A stretch of DNA of 57,416 nucleotides from Gemmatimonadota bacterium. Its GTDB lineage: Bacteria > Gemmatimonadota > Gemmatimonadetes > Longimicrobiales > Gaopeijiaceae. Numbering within the stretch: the first letter of the stretch is position 1; the number at the start of each line of letters is the position of its first letter. The position numbers and the translations under genes were made by a program. The stretch is from contig JACZXQ010000023.1 of NCBI GenBank assembly GCA_022571515.1, positions 1 to 57,416 on the forward strand, written 5' to 3'. Below are positions 42,656-52,230 of this stretch, piece after piece. The notes below the pieces were generated by a model. It was not told the DNA's origin. It made no database searches and was given only the letters and a program-made list of their open reading frames with translations.

Positions 42656-44458
42656 GTGCTCCTCGATCACATCCGCAACTTCTGTATCATCGCCCACATC
42701 GATCACGGGAAGTCGACGCTTGCCGATCGGCTTCTCGAGGCGACGCATACGCTGGATCAACGCGAGATGCGGGAGCAGGTGCTGGACACCAACGTGTTGG
42801 AGCGGGAAAGGGGCATCACGATCAAGCTCCACGCCGTGCGCATGGTGTATGTGGCCCCCGGAGGCGCTGAGTACGTGTTCAACTTGATCGACACGCCGGG
42901 TCACGTGGACTTCACCTACGAGGTGTCACGCTCGCTGGCGGCCTGCGAGGGGGCTGTTCTGGTGGTAGACGCCTCCCAGGGGGTACAGGCCCAGACCCTC
43001 TCCAATCTCTTCCTCGCGCTGGACGCGGACCTCGAGATCATCCCGGTCATCAACAAGATCGATCTGCCGGGCGCCGAACCCGCGCGGCGGCAGGAGGAGC
43101 TCGCCGACCTGCTGGGCGTGGAGCCGGACTCGATCCTGCTGTCCAGCGCCAAGGAGGGTGTTGGTATCGAGCCGATCCTGGAGGCGGTCGTCGATCGAGT
43201 CCCTCCGCCGGAGGGCGATCCGTCCGCCCCGTTGCGCGCCCTGATCTTCGATTCCTTCTATGACCAGTACCAGGGCGCCATCCCGAGCATTCGTGTGGTG
43301 GACGGTGCGGTCAGGCCCGGCATGGAGATCACGTTTGGTGCCGTCACCGACCGGTACGAGGTCACGGAGGTAGGCTTCCTGAGGCTGGGCAGAGTGCCCC
43401 AGCCCGAGCTGTTGCCGGGCGAGGTCGGTTATGTCGCCGCCGCTATCAAGGCCGTTTCTCATACGAGGGTGGGCGACACGGTGTTGGATGCAGCCAACCG
43501 GGCGGAAGATCTCCTCGACGGATACCAGGAAGTCCACCCGATGGTGTTTGCGGGACTCTACCCCACCGACACCGACGACTACGAGGCTTTCAAGGATGCG
43601 CTCGACAAGCTGAAGCTCAACGATGCCAGCCTCCACTACGTGCCGGAAACGTCCGTGGCGCTCGGATTCGGTTTCCGATGTGGTTTCCTCGGGCTGCTCC
43701 ATATGGAGATCGTGCAGGAGCGGCTCGATCGGGAGTTCGGCGTCGATCTGATCACGACGGTGCCGAATGTGGAGTACAAAGTCCTCCTCACGGATGGGTC
43801 TGAGCTTGCCGTGGAGAGTCCCGCGGCGCTACCTGACCGAAGCCGTATCGAGTCGATATCGGAGCCCATCGTGAAGGCGAGGATCCTCTGTCCGTCCGAG
43901 TACATCGGGAATGTGCAAAAGCTGTGTCACGACCGGCGGGGTGTTTTCTTGGGGATGCAGTACCTCGATACGGAGCGTGTGGAGCTGGAGTTCGAGCTTC
44001 CGCTGGCCGAGATCGTTCTCGACTTCTACGACCGGCTCAAGGGCGGTACGCGAGGGTACGCGGCGCTCGACTACGAACTGCTCGACTACCGCGTAGACGA
44101 TCTGGTGAAGTTGGATGTCCTGGTGAACGGAGACCCTGTGGATGCCTTCAGCATCATCATCCACAGGGAAAAATCGTACGACTACGGCCGCGACCTCGTC
44201 CGCCGGCTCAAGAAGCTCATCCCTCGCCAGCAGTTCGCCGTATCGCTCCAGGCAACGATTGGCACACAGGTGATCGCCAGGACCAACGTCAAGGCGTTCC
44301 GCAAGAACGTCACCGGCAAGTGCTACGGCGGAGACATCACGCGCAAGCGCAAGCTCCTGGAGAAGCAGAAGGAAGGGAAGAAGAGGATGAAGCAGGTCGG
44401 ATCAGTCGAGATTCCACAGGAGGCCTTCATGGCCGTCCTGCAACTCGGCGACTCCTGA
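42656..44458 (+). CDS. lepA: Elongation factor 4
   Basis: LepA is a ribosome-associated GTPase that can back-translocate stalled ribosomes. The 600-residue protein has AHIDHGKST (G1) at the N-terminus, GITIK (G2), DTPGHVDF (G3), NKIDLP (G4) and SSAKEG (G5), then the EF4 C-terminal domain ending [21 protein letters not shown] is the start; the encoded N-terminus [17 protein letters not shown] is characteristic. No clear Shine-Dalgarno is seen. The PfkB gene follows 17 bases after the stop. Confidence 0.96.
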   Translation: MLLDHIRNFCIIAHIDHGKSTLADRLLEATHTLDQREMREQVLDTNVLERERGITIKLHAVRMVYVAPGGAEYVFNLIDTPGHVDFTYEVSRSLAACEGAVLVVDASQGVQAQTLSNLFLALDADLEIIPVINKIDLPGAEPARRQEELADLLGVEPDSILLSSAKEGVGIEPILEAVVDRVPPPEGDPSAPLRALIFDSFYDQYQGAIPSIRVVDGAVRPGMEITFGAVTDRYEVTEVGFLRLGRVPQPELLPGEVGYVAAAIKAVSHTRVGDTVLDAANRAEDLLDGYQEVHPMVFAGLYPTDTDDYEAFKDALDKLKLNDASLHYVPETSVALGFGFRCGFLGLLHMEIVQERLDREFGVDLITTVPNVEYKVLLTDGSELAVESPAALPDRSRIESISEPIVKARILCPSEYIGNVQKLCHDRRGVFLGMQYLDTERVELEFELPLAEIVLDFYDRLKGGTRGYAALDYELLDYRVDDLVKLDVLVNGDPVDAFSIIIHREKSYDYGRDLVRRLKKLIPRQQFAVSLQATIGTQVIARTNVKAFRKNVTGKCYGGDITRKRKLLEKQKEGKKRMKQVGSVEIPQEAFMAVLQLGDS

Positions 44459-44475
44459 CCGCCGCCGACCCTCCC

Positions 44476-45480
44476 GTGCCTACGATCCCGTCGAAGCGAC
44501 TCGGAGTGGTGGGCACGATGGTGTGGGACACGATCCACAACCGTGACGTCCGCGAGCACCCCGCCCACGAGTGGGGAGGGATTTGCTACGGGCTGAGCGC
44601 TCTCGAGGCCTCGCTTCCTCCGGAGTGGGAGATCGTTCCCCTTCTCAAGGTCGGCTCCGACCTGGCCGAAGAGGCTCTGCGCTTTCTGCATTCCCTACCG
44701 CGTGTCCGGGTCGGGAGCGGTGTGGTGACCGTGCCCACCCCGAACAACCGGGTCGAGATCCGCTACGAGGGAGAAGCACGGCGCACGGAGAAGCTGGAGG
44801 GTGGCGTGCCACCCTGGGCTTGGGTCGAGTTGGCGCCCTTGGTGCGGGAGTGTGACGCGGTTTATGTGAACTTCATCTCGGGCTTCGAGATGGACCTGGA
44901 TACGGCTCGCTCGCTACGCGCGGGCTATGACGGGCCGACGTACGGCGATCTACACTCGCTCTTCCTCGGCGTGGGCGCGCACGGCATGCGCATTCCCCAG
45001 GTGCTTCCTTCTTGGGGCGACTGGCTGAGGTGTTTCGACGCCGTGCAAATGAACGAAGAGGAATTCGAGTTGCTCGGCCGCGCGACCGGAGACCCCTGGG
45101 AGCTGGCCTCCAATGTCGTTGGGCCGGAGCTCAAGTTGATCACGGTCACGCTCGGTGAGCGGGGCGCCGCCTACGTGGCTGGCGCCGGGTTCCATGCCGA
45201 TCCGGCGACCTGGCCCAAGACGAGGCGGCGTGTCGCAACGCCAGGTACGGCCCGCAGTGGCATGGTTCCGGTCGAGGGCGGCCGGGTTTCGGGAGACCCC
45301 ACTGGCTGTGGTGACGTGTGGGGGGCTACCTTCCTCGCCCGACTCATCGGTGGCGACGCGCTGGAGGTGGCCCTGGCAAGGGCGAATCACATGGCGGCGA
45401 GGAACGTGGAGCACCGGGGTGCCGAGGGGCTCCACCGTCACCTTGTCGGAAGACTTTCCACCGAGGGAGGAAAGCGGTGA
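44476..45480 (+). CDS. PfkB-family carbohydrate kinase
   Basis: The 334-residue protein has the ribokinase-like layout: a GVVGTMVWDTI strand and WGGICYGLS glycine region at the N-terminus, and the PfkB signature VSGDPTGCGDVWGATFLARL near residue 280, in place of the usual DTxGAGD. The substrate could be a sugar, nucleoside or other hydroxyl compound. The stop overlaps the next start as GTGA, so the kinase is coupled to a STAS-GHKL protein. GTG start; no strong binding site. Confidence 0.88.
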   Translation: MPTIPSKRLGVVGTMVWDTIHNRDVREHPAHEWGGICYGLSALEASLPPEWEIVPLLKVGSDLAEEALRFLHSLPRVRVGSGVVTVPTPNNRVEIRYEGEARRTEKLEGGVPPWAWVELAPLVRECDAVYVNFISGFEMDLDTARSLRAGYDGPTYGDLHSLFLGVGAHGMRIPQVLPSWGDWLRCFDAVQMNEEEFELLGRATGDPWELASNVVGPELKLITVTLGERGAAYVAGAGFHADPATWPKTRRRVATPGTARSGMVPVEGGRVSGDPTGCGDVWGATFLARLIGGDALEVALARANHMAARNVEHRGAEGLHRHLVGRLSTEGGKR

Positions 45481-46370
45481 AGATCGTCGTTCTCCCGGCC
45501 TCCCTCGACTTCAAGACCTACGAGCGGGTCTTCGACGAAGTGGCCGCGACGCCAGACGGGAACGTGCTTTTCGACGGCCGCCACGTTCGCTTCGTCGATC
45601 CCAATGGGATGGTCAACCTGCTCGCGGCGGGTAGCTTGGCGCGATCGCGGAAGGGGGCGCCCGCTCGCCTCGAGTTTCCCGAGCAGTCGGAGGTGGCCGG
45701 GTACATGGCGCGCATGGGCTTTTTTCGCGCCGCTGAGAATGTGTTCGAGGTTGTGGGACGCCCCCCCCAGAGGTCGGAGGGGCCCTCGGACGTGCTCCTC
45801 GAGATCACACCCATAACGGAGAACAGCGACGTCCACGAAGTGGTGGACCGAGTCCAGAAACGTGCGGGCGCCATCCTGACACGGAGGCTCAACTATCCGC
45901 CCACCGCCGTCGTTCAATTCAGCGTGATCCTCAGTGAAGTCTGCCAGAACATACTCGAGCATGCCGAGGCGCCTGGTTGGGTTGCCGCCCAATCCTACAA
46001 CTGGACCCAGCGCCTCGGGCGTCAGGTCGTCGTGATCTCGGTTGCCGACATGGGGCGTGGGTTTCAGGGTTCGCTCTCTGACGAACACTCCGCCAGGTTC
46101 GGCGACCGGTGGGGGGACGCCACAGCCCTGGAAGCTGCGTTCATTCATGGACTTACGAGATTTCCAGATTCTGGAAGAGGGCAGGGGATCCAGCAAATCC
46201 GCAAACAGGTTCGGCGGTGGGGAGGGCTTATTTCGATCCGTAGCGGGACCGCACGAATCGCCGACGTCCCGGAATGGGAGGACGTGCCGCCACTCACAGA
46301 GGGCCTGACCGCCTTCCCCGGTTCTCAGATCAACATCATCATCCCGGAGCACGCCACCAATGATGCGTGA
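45477..46370 (+). CDS. STAS-like domain fused to GHKL (anti-sigma type) ATPase
   Basis: The first 95 residues of this 297-residue protein look like a STAS fold (MKIVVLPASLDFKTYERVFDEV, VRFVDPNGMVNLLAAG, FPEQSEVAGYMARMGF). The rest is an RsbW/HATPase_c-type GHKL domain with an N box (SEVCQNILEHA), a D box (ADMGRGF), and a glycine motif in GRGQGIQQI. In one-component partner switches the kinase and anti-anti-sigma parts are usually separate; here they are joined. GTG overlaps the PfkB stop and the next ATG overlaps this stop. Confidence 0.8.
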   Translation: MKIVVLPASLDFKTYERVFDEVAATPDGNVLFDGRHVRFVDPNGMVNLLAAGSLARSRKGAPARLEFPEQSEVAGYMARMGFFRAAENVFEVVGRPPQRSEGPSDVLLEITPITENSDVHEVVDRVQKRAGAILTRRLNYPPTAVVQFSVILSEVCQNILEHAEAPGWVAAQSYNWTQRLGRQVVVISVADMGRGFQGSLSDEHSARFGDRWGDATALEAAFIHGLTRFPDSGRGQGIQQIRKQVRRWGGLISIRSGTARIADVPEWEDVPPLTEGLTAFPGSQINIIIPEHATNDA

Positions 46371-46965
46371 GCTCGGCATAGACCCGGTGCCCATCGACGT
46401 CGGCGGCGTGCTGCAGCGGTCGGTAGCCACCCTGTATTCCCATCTCGTAACCCGGCCTACGGGTAGGGCGGTCCGGCTCGCCATCGAGACACAACTCGCC
46501 GAAATTTCGAGGCCCGCTCTGTCGCTCATCGACCTCTCCGAGGTCACGGTGCTGGACTTCTCGTGTGCCGACGAAGTCGTGGCCAAGCTGCTGCTTCGAT
46601 TCCTCGAGGAGGACCGCCCTGGTGATGCCTACTTCGTTCTCAGAGGGCTGGGGGACCAGCATCGTGGTCCCATCACGACCGTGCTGGAGCACCACAACCT
46701 GCTGGCCGTGGTCCAGTTGGATGGCGCCAGCTTCGAGTTGATCGGCACTCGGACGGAGATAGAGGAGTCCACGTGGGAGATCCTCGAGGAGGCAGGACAC
46801 GTCAGAGCCGATCACGTGGTGGAGATGTTTCCCGGGGAAGCCGAATGGCTCGCGCTGGCCGAGTTGGTGGAGAGGCGCGTAGTCCTCCGGCATGCCGATC
46901 CCGATGGCTACTATGCTTTGAGCGCGCTTGTACGTGATCTCCCAGCGCCCTCATCAGACACCTAA
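46360..46965 (+). CDS. STAS-like DUF4325 protein
   Basis: The 201-residue protein has a DUF4325-type segment: TGRAVRLAIETQLAEI, LSLIDLSEVTVLDFSCADEVVAKLL and YFVLRGL, with a serine in the position where STAS proteins are phosphorylated. The C-terminal 60 residues (EMFPGEAEWLALAELVERRVVLRHADPDGYYALS) could be a small winged-helix. Such proteins are typically adjacent to an RsbW-type ATPase, as here. No sigma factor is in the operon. Start 46360 or the ATG at 46363. Confidence 0.75.
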   Translation: MMRELGIDPVPIDVGGVLQRSVATLYSHLVTRPTGRAVRLAIETQLAEISRPALSLIDLSEVTVLDFSCADEVVAKLLLRFLEEDRPGDAYFVLRGLGDQHRGPITTVLEHHNLLAVVQLDGASFELIGTRTEIEESTWEILEEAGHVRADHVVEMFPGEAEWLALAELVERRVVLRHADPDGYYALSALVRDLPAPSSDT

Positions 46966-46977
46966 GGAATAACCGGC

Positions 46978-48150
46978 ATGTCTGAGAACGACAAGAAATT
47001 AGGACTCTCCACGCGCGCCATACATGCCGGAAACCCGCCGCCGGAGCCCGGCGCGCCCGTCGTGCCCCCGGCGGTGATGAGCTCGACGTTTTACGGGGGG
47101 GAGGGGGATGAATCCGGCGCTCTTCGGTACACCCGCTACGGCAACAACCCCAATCAGGAGCAGTTGGCCGCGAAGATGGCGGCCCTCGAAGGGACGGAAG
47201 CCTCACTCCTGTTGAGCAGCGGGATGGCCGCGATCGCGCTCACGGTCTTGTCGGAGGCGGAGGCGGGCGATCACATCGTGGCTTCATGCCATCTGTACGG
47301 CGCGACCCAAGAGCTGTTCACGCACGAACTGCCAAGGCGCGGGATCGAGGTGACCTTCGTAGAACCTGGGGACGAGGCCGAGTGGAGGGCGGCTCTCCGT
47401 AAGCGCACCCGCGTGCTCTACCTGGAGGTGCCCACGAACCCCGCGCTGCGGCTGTTCGATCCGCGTGTGCCTGCGGCTCTGGCCGACGAGCACGGCCTGC
47501 TCTTCGCGGTGGATGCCACGTTCGCTTCGCCCGTGAACGTGCGCATGGCCGAACTCGGCGCGCACGCGGTGATCCACAGCGCCACGAAGTATCTGGGCGG
47601 CCACACGGACCTGATCGGTGGTGTGATCTCAGGCTCTCACGAGGTGGTCGGTGGGGTCCGAGACCTCATGAAGCTTTACGGCCCGTCGCCCGACCCGCAC
47701 ATGGCCTGGCTCCTGGACCGCGGCCTGCGCACGCTTGTGGTGCGCATGGCCCGCCACAACCAGAACGCGTTGGCCTTGGCACGGTGGTTCGCTGAGCGGC
47801 CCGAGGTGGAGGCCACGATCTATCCGGGCCTGGAGGGCCATCCCGACCATGCCCTCGCGAGTGAGTTGCTCGACGGCTACGGCGGCATGCTGTCCGTGGT
47901 CCTGAAGGGCGGAGGTGAGGCGGCGGATGCCTTTGCGAAGGCCGTTACGTTGGCGCTCATCGCGCCGAGCTTGGGGGGGGTGGAAACGCTGATCTCCCAG
48001 CCCCGCTTCACATCACACCGGCATCAGGCGCTCGAGGAACGTGAAGCCATGGGCATTCCCGACGGGTTCTTGCGGATTTCGGTGGGTCTCGAAGACGTCG
48101 ATGATCTCACGGCGGATTTCGACCGGGCATTGTGGGAGTCGCAACGTTGA
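46978..48150 (+). CDS. PLP-dependent trans-sulphuration enzyme (cystathionine/methionine lyase or synthase type)
   Basis: The 390-residue protein belongs to the Cys/Met metabolism PLP family: STRAIHAGNPP at the N-terminus, RYTRYGNNPNQ near residue 50, the substrate-side SSGMAAIA, and the Schiff-base lysine in HSATKYLGGHTD near residue 205. It could be cystathionine gamma-synthase, a lyase or a methionine gamma-lyase; the sequence alone does not decide. Its stop overlaps the TTG start of the acylase gene (TTGA). Confidence 0.9.
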   Translation: MSENDKKLGLSTRAIHAGNPPPEPGAPVVPPAVMSSTFYGGEGDESGALRYTRYGNNPNQEQLAAKMAALEGTEASLLLSSGMAAIALTVLSEAEAGDHIVASCHLYGATQELFTHELPRRGIEVTFVEPGDEAEWRAALRKRTRVLYLEVPTNPALRLFDPRVPAALADEHGLLFAVDATFASPVNVRMAELGAHAVIHSATKYLGGHTDLIGGVISGSHEVVGGVRDLMKLYGPSPDPHMAWLLDRGLRTLVVRMARHNQNALALARWFAERPEVEATIYPGLEGHPDHALASELLDGYGGMLSVVLKGGGEAADAFAKAVTLALIAPSLGGVETLISQPRFTSHRHQALEEREAMGIPDGFLRISVGLEDVDDLTADFDRALWESQR

Positions 48151-50534
48151 AGCGGGTTCTGTTCAGGGCGGCCTCGGCCGTCGTGTGGCTGGGATTTGCG
48201 TTGATCCTTTGGACGTTCTTCCTGGTCAGGGGTCCGGCACATCGGAGCGGCACCTTGGCCGTCGACGGTCTCAGCGGCCCGGTCGACGTGCTTCGCGACA
48301 GCCTGGGGGTGCCGCACATATGGGCTGAGTCCGTGGAGGACGCGGTCTTCGCACAGGGCTTCGTGCACGCCTCCGACCGCCTCTGGCAGATCGAGATGTT
48401 TCGCCGCGTGGCGACCGGTCGCCTCAGCGAGGTTTTTGGCGAAGCGACGCTTTCCTCCGACCGGTTCCTGCGCACCCTGGGTATCGCCCGGGCGGCCGAA
48501 CGGAGTGTGGAGGCACTCGACGATGAGTCGTTGGCGATGGTCGAAGCGTACGTGCGTGGCGTGAACACGGTGATCGAAGATCTCGGTGGATCACTGCCCC
48601 CCGAGTTCGTGGTGCTGCGCACACGGCCGGAACCGTGGACGGTGGCCGACGTGCTTGCGATGGAGAAGATCATGGCCTGGGATCTGACCGAGTATGGGAT
48701 CTCGCTGAGCGTCGCCGCCGCGAGGGTGGCCCTGGACGACGAGGCCTTCGCCCTGGTGCGGCCGGACTATCCGGAGTGGGGCACGACGATCCTCCACGAA
48801 GGCGAGACTGTAGGGTCCGTGATGCGGGTGTCGGGGGCGCCGGCTCACGATCCGGGCACTCTGGCCAGGTCGGTCGAGCCATCCGTCGGACTGTCTCTCG
48901 AGTTGCTCGCCTCGGCCGCGATCCCTGATGAGGCTCTCCCGTTCCTCGAGTCCGTCAACGTGGTGAAGGCGTCTAATTCCTGGGTGGTGGGTGGCTCCCG
49001 TAGCCGGTCCGGTAAGCCGTTGGTGGCCAACGACATGCACCTGAGGCTCAACGCCCCGACCATCTGGTACCTCGCGGGGCTGCACGCCCCGGGGCTCGAC
49101 GTTGTGGGAATGACTCTCCCAGGCAGCCCGTTCGTTATCGCCGGGCATTCTGCGGCCGTGGCGTGGGGCTTCAGCAATGCGGTTGTCGACGATGCCGACT
49201 TCTTCATCGAAAGGGTGGACCCCTCCGATCCGACGCGATACCTGACGCCCGAGGGCTCGCGTCCGTTCGAGGTGCGGGAGGAGACCATCGTGGTCCGGGG
49301 TCGGGCCGAGCCGGTGATCCTCGAAGTGCGTGAGACCCGGCATGGGCCCATCATGACTCCGGTCGAGAGCCGGGCGGGTGATCAGCTGCTGTCACTCCGC
49401 TGGGTTGCCCACGATGTCTCGACTACCTCCCTCGCGCTGCGGGCGATGAACATGGCCGGATCGGCGGCGGAGTTCATCGATGCCGTGCGGTTGTTCACCA
49501 ACCCCCATCAAAACGTCGTCTTCGCCGACACCGCGGGCACGTTCGGTTACTGGATGGCGGGGCAGGTACCGCTTCGCCGCAGTGGGCGCCCGCCCCTGTT
49601 GCCGGTGCCCGGGTGGACCGGCGAGCACGACTGGGTCGGGGTCCTGCCGTTCGAGGAGCATCCCCATGTGGTCGACCCGGAGCGGGGTTACGTCGTGACG
49701 GCCAACAATCGGCAGAGCCGGGAGGGCAGCGATCTGCTCGTCACGGACGGGACGTGGGAGCCTCCCTATCGAGCGATGCGTATCGAGGAGTTGATCGAGG
49801 GCCAGCCGCTGCACGACGCCGGCACCCTGGCCGTAATGCAGATGGACGTCACGAGCGCGTTCGCGCTGCGGTACAAGGGCTACGCCGCGGGGATATTCAG
49901 GGAGGTGGGCTTCGAGGAGGAGGCCGCCTCCCTCGAGGCTTGGGACGGCGCAGCGACCAAGGACAGCCGGGCCACGACGCTATTCATGTCCTGGCGGGTG
50001 GCCATGATCACGGGGCTGCGCAGGTGGCTCTACGGCGGACCTTCGGGCTATACGCCTCAGAGCGCGGTCGAGCGCGCGATCGACCAGCATCATCCGGTAC
50101 TGGATTCGCTGGCTCCGGCCGCAGCGCGACAGGCCGTCGAGGTCTCCGCGGGCCTCACGTGGGGAGAGGCCCACCGGCTGAGCTTGGATCATCCGCTCGA
50201 CCGGATTCCGGTGATTGGTTCACTTCTGGGCTTCGGCCGGCGCGACATTCCGCGGGAGGGTTCTTCGGGATCCGTGAACGTGGCCCACGCGAATGGCGTG
50301 CGGCCTCCGTTCCGAATGACGTCGGGTGCCAGCCAGCGGCATGTGGTGGACATGGCCGACGTAGATGGGTCGGGCGGGTTCATTCTCCCTGGCGGCCAAT
50401 CGGGCTATCCGCGACACCCGAACGCATTCGACCAGCTCGAGCGGTGGTTGGATGGCGAGCTGTTCCTGTTGCCGGTTGGACGGTCCGCGGCAGAAGCCCG
50501 GACGGTCACCCGCCTGAGGCTCGTTCCGCGATAA
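48147..50534 (+). CDS. Penicillin acylase-family (Ntn-hydrolase) protein
   Basis: The 795-residue protein has an N-terminal hydrophobic segment (LFRAASAVVWLGFALILWTFF), the alpha-chain signature (DVLRDSLGVPHIWAES, AQGFVHASDRLWQIEMFRR), and the autocleavage site ASNSWVVGG with the catalytic serine at residue 276, followed by the NDMHL segment. The enzyme is probably made as a precursor and self-cleaved in the periplasm. Substrates may include beta-lactams, acyl-homoserine lactones or other amides. The TTG start overlaps the upstream stop as TTGA. Confidence 0.9.
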   Translation: MKRVLFRAASAVVWLGFALILWTFFLVRGPAHRSGTLAVDGLSGPVDVLRDSLGVPHIWAESVEDAVFAQGFVHASDRLWQIEMFRRVATGRLSEVFGEATLSSDRFLRTLGIARAAERSVEALDDESLAMVEAYVRGVNTVIEDLGGSLPPEFVVLRTRPEPWTVADVLAMEKIMAWDLTEYGISLSVAAARVALDDEAFALVRPDYPEWGTTILHEGETVGSVMRVSGAPAHDPGTLARSVEPSVGLSLELLASAAIPDEALPFLESVNVVKASNSWVVGGSRSRSGKPLVANDMHLRLNAPTIWYLAGLHAPGLDVVGMTLPGSPFVIAGHSAAVAWGFSNAVVDDADFFIERVDPSDPTRYLTPEGSRPFEVREETIVVRGRAEPVILEVRETRHGPIMTPVESRAGDQLLSLRWVAHDVSTTSLALRAMNMAGSAAEFIDAVRLFTNPHQNVVFADTAGTFGYWMAGQVPLRRSGRPPLLPVPGWTGEHDWVGVLPFEEHPHVVDPERGYVVTANNRQSREGSDLLVTDGTWEPPYRAMRIEELIEGQPLHDAGTLAVMQMDVTSAFALRYKGYAAGIFREVGFEEEAASLEAWDGAATKDSRATTLFMSWRVAMITGLRRWLYGGPSGYTPQSAVERAIDQHHPVLDSLAPAAARQAVEVSAGLTWGEAHRLSLDHPLDRIPVIGSLLGFGRRDIPREGSSGSVNVAHANGVRPPFRMTSGASQRHVVDMADVDGSGGFILPGGQSGYPRHPNAFDQLERWLDGELFLLPVGRSAAEARTVTRLRLVPR

Positions 50535-50547
50535 CAGGCGTCCCCGC

Positions 50548-52176
50548 CTACTCTGCCCCCATGAAGGGGTAGCGGTAGTCCGTGGCTGGCACGAGGGTCT
50601 CCTTGATGCTCTGGGGAGATGTCCAGCGCAGGAGATTGAGGGCCGAACCTGCCTTGTCGTTGGTGCCGCTGGCCCTGGCGCCCCCGAACGGCTGCTGGCC
50701 GACCACGGCTCCGGTGGGTTTGTCGTTCACGTAGAAGTTGCCTGCGGTGAACCGAAGCGCATGTGACGCCTCGGCCACCGCCCTCCGGTCCTCCGCGAAC
50801 ACGGCGCCGGTGAGAGCGTATGCCGACCCGGTATCGACGAGTTCGAGTGTCTCGGCCCATGCGTTGTCAGGGTAGACGTAGATGGTCACCACCGGCCCGA
50901 AGATCTCGTCTCGCATGGACTCGTAGTCGGGCTTGTGAGCCCGAATGATCGTCGGCCGGATGTAGTAACCCTCCGAATCATCACATTCGCCACCGGCGAT
51001 GACGTCGGCGTCGGCCGAGGCCTGGGCCCGGTCGATGTACCCCTTGATCTTGTCGAAGGCCTTCTTGTCGATTACGGCGCACATGAAATTGCGGAAGTCC
51101 GCAGGGTCGCCCATGGTCAGGGATTGTGTCTCTTCGACGAGCCCGGCCTCCATGTCGGCCCAGATGCTCGCCGGCACGTAGATCCGTGACGCGGCGCTGC
51201 ACTTCTGGCCCTGGTACTCGAACGAACCCCGCACGATCGCGGTCCGCAGCCCAGCCGGGTCGGCGGATGGGTGCGCGATGATGAAGTCCTTGCCACCGGT
51301 CTCGCCCACCAGCCGGGGGTATGATCGGTAGTCTCCGATGCGCTCGCCCACCGTCCTCCAGAGACCCTGGAACACCGCGGTGGAGCCGGTGAAGTGGACG
51401 CCCGCGAAGTGCGGGCTCCCCAGCATTCCCTCCGTGACCTCGACCGGATTCCCGGGCAGGAAGTTGATGACACCGGGCGGTAAACCCGCGGCCTCGAAGA
51501 GGCGCATCAGGTAGTAACTGCTCAGCAACGCCGTGGAGGACGGCTTCCACACGACCGTGTTGCCCATGATGGCCGGCGCGGACGAGAGGTTTCCGCCGAT
51601 CGACGTGAAGTTGAACGGTGAAACCGCGTAGACGAAGCCCTCCAGCGGACGGTATTCGGTCCGATTCCACATCCCCGCGCTGGACATGGGCTGCTCGGCG
51701 TAGATCCGCTCAGCGAAGTGGAGGTTGAAGCGCAGGAAGTCGATCAGTTCGCAGGCTGCATCGATCTCGGCCTGATGCACGGTCTTGCTTTGCCCGAGCA
51801 TGGTCGAGGCGTTGATGATGTCGCGCCATGGACCTGCCAGGAGGTCTGCGGCCCGCAGGAAGATCGCCGCCCGCTCCGCGAATGGCATGGCGCTCCACTC
51901 CCGGAAGGCCTCCTGGCTGGCCGCGACCGCCCGCTGGATCTCATCGGGTCCAGCCCGGTGGCAACGCCCGATCACGTGACCATGCCGGTGCGGCATGATC
52001 ACGTCCTTCATGGTCCCCGTGCGAATCTCCTCCCCCCCGATGATGAGGGGGATTTCGACCTCGGCGGCGGCCACCTCGTTCAGTACGGATTTCAGAGAGT
52101 CGCGCTCGGGATCACCCGGCGCGTAGGGTCGGACAGGCTCGTTGACGGGCGAAGGAACTCGAAAGGTACCGTTCAT
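50548..52176 (-). CDS. pruA: L-glutamate gamma-semialdehyde dehydrogenase
   Basis: The 542-residue aldehyde dehydrogenase converts L-glutamate gamma-semialdehyde to glutamate in proline breakdown. Signatures include YAVSPFNFTSIGGNL, the Rossmann-side VVWKPSSTALLSSY, the general-base Glu in RLVGETGGKD and the catalytic Cys in GQKCSAASR near residue 320. PFGGARASGTNDKAG near the C-terminus is typical of this subgroup. No proline dehydrogenase gene is visible next to it. It is convergent with the acylase. Confidence 0.94.
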   Translation of the reverse strand: MNGTFRVPSPVNEPVRPYAPGDPERDSLKSVLNEVAAAEVEIPLIIGGEEIRTGTMKDVIMPHRHGHVIGRCHRAGPDEIQRAVAASQEAFREWSAMPFAERAAIFLRAADLLAGPWRDIINASTMLGQSKTVHQAEIDAACELIDFLRFNLHFAERIYAEQPMSSAGMWNRTEYRPLEGFVYAVSPFNFTSIGGNLSSAPAIMGNTVVWKPSSTALLSSYYLMRLFEAAGLPPGVINFLPGNPVEVTEGMLGSPHFAGVHFTGSTAVFQGLWRTVGERIGDYRSYPRLVGETGGKDFIIAHPSADPAGLRTAIVRGSFEYQGQKCSAASRIYVPASIWADMEAGLVEETQSLTMGDPADFRNFMCAVIDKKAFDKIKGYIDRAQASADADVIAGGECDDSEGYYIRPTIIRAHKPDYESMRDEIFGPVVTIYVYPDNAWAETLELVDTGSAYALTGAVFAEDRRAVAEASHALRFTAGNFYVNDKPTGAVVGQQPFGGARASGTNDKAGSALNLLRWTSPQSIKETLVPATDYRYPFMGAE

Positions 52177-52230
52177 GGTATGGGGCGTCGCGAGATTTAG
52201 AGGTCTGGTTGAGTAGGCGGAACCGGCAAT

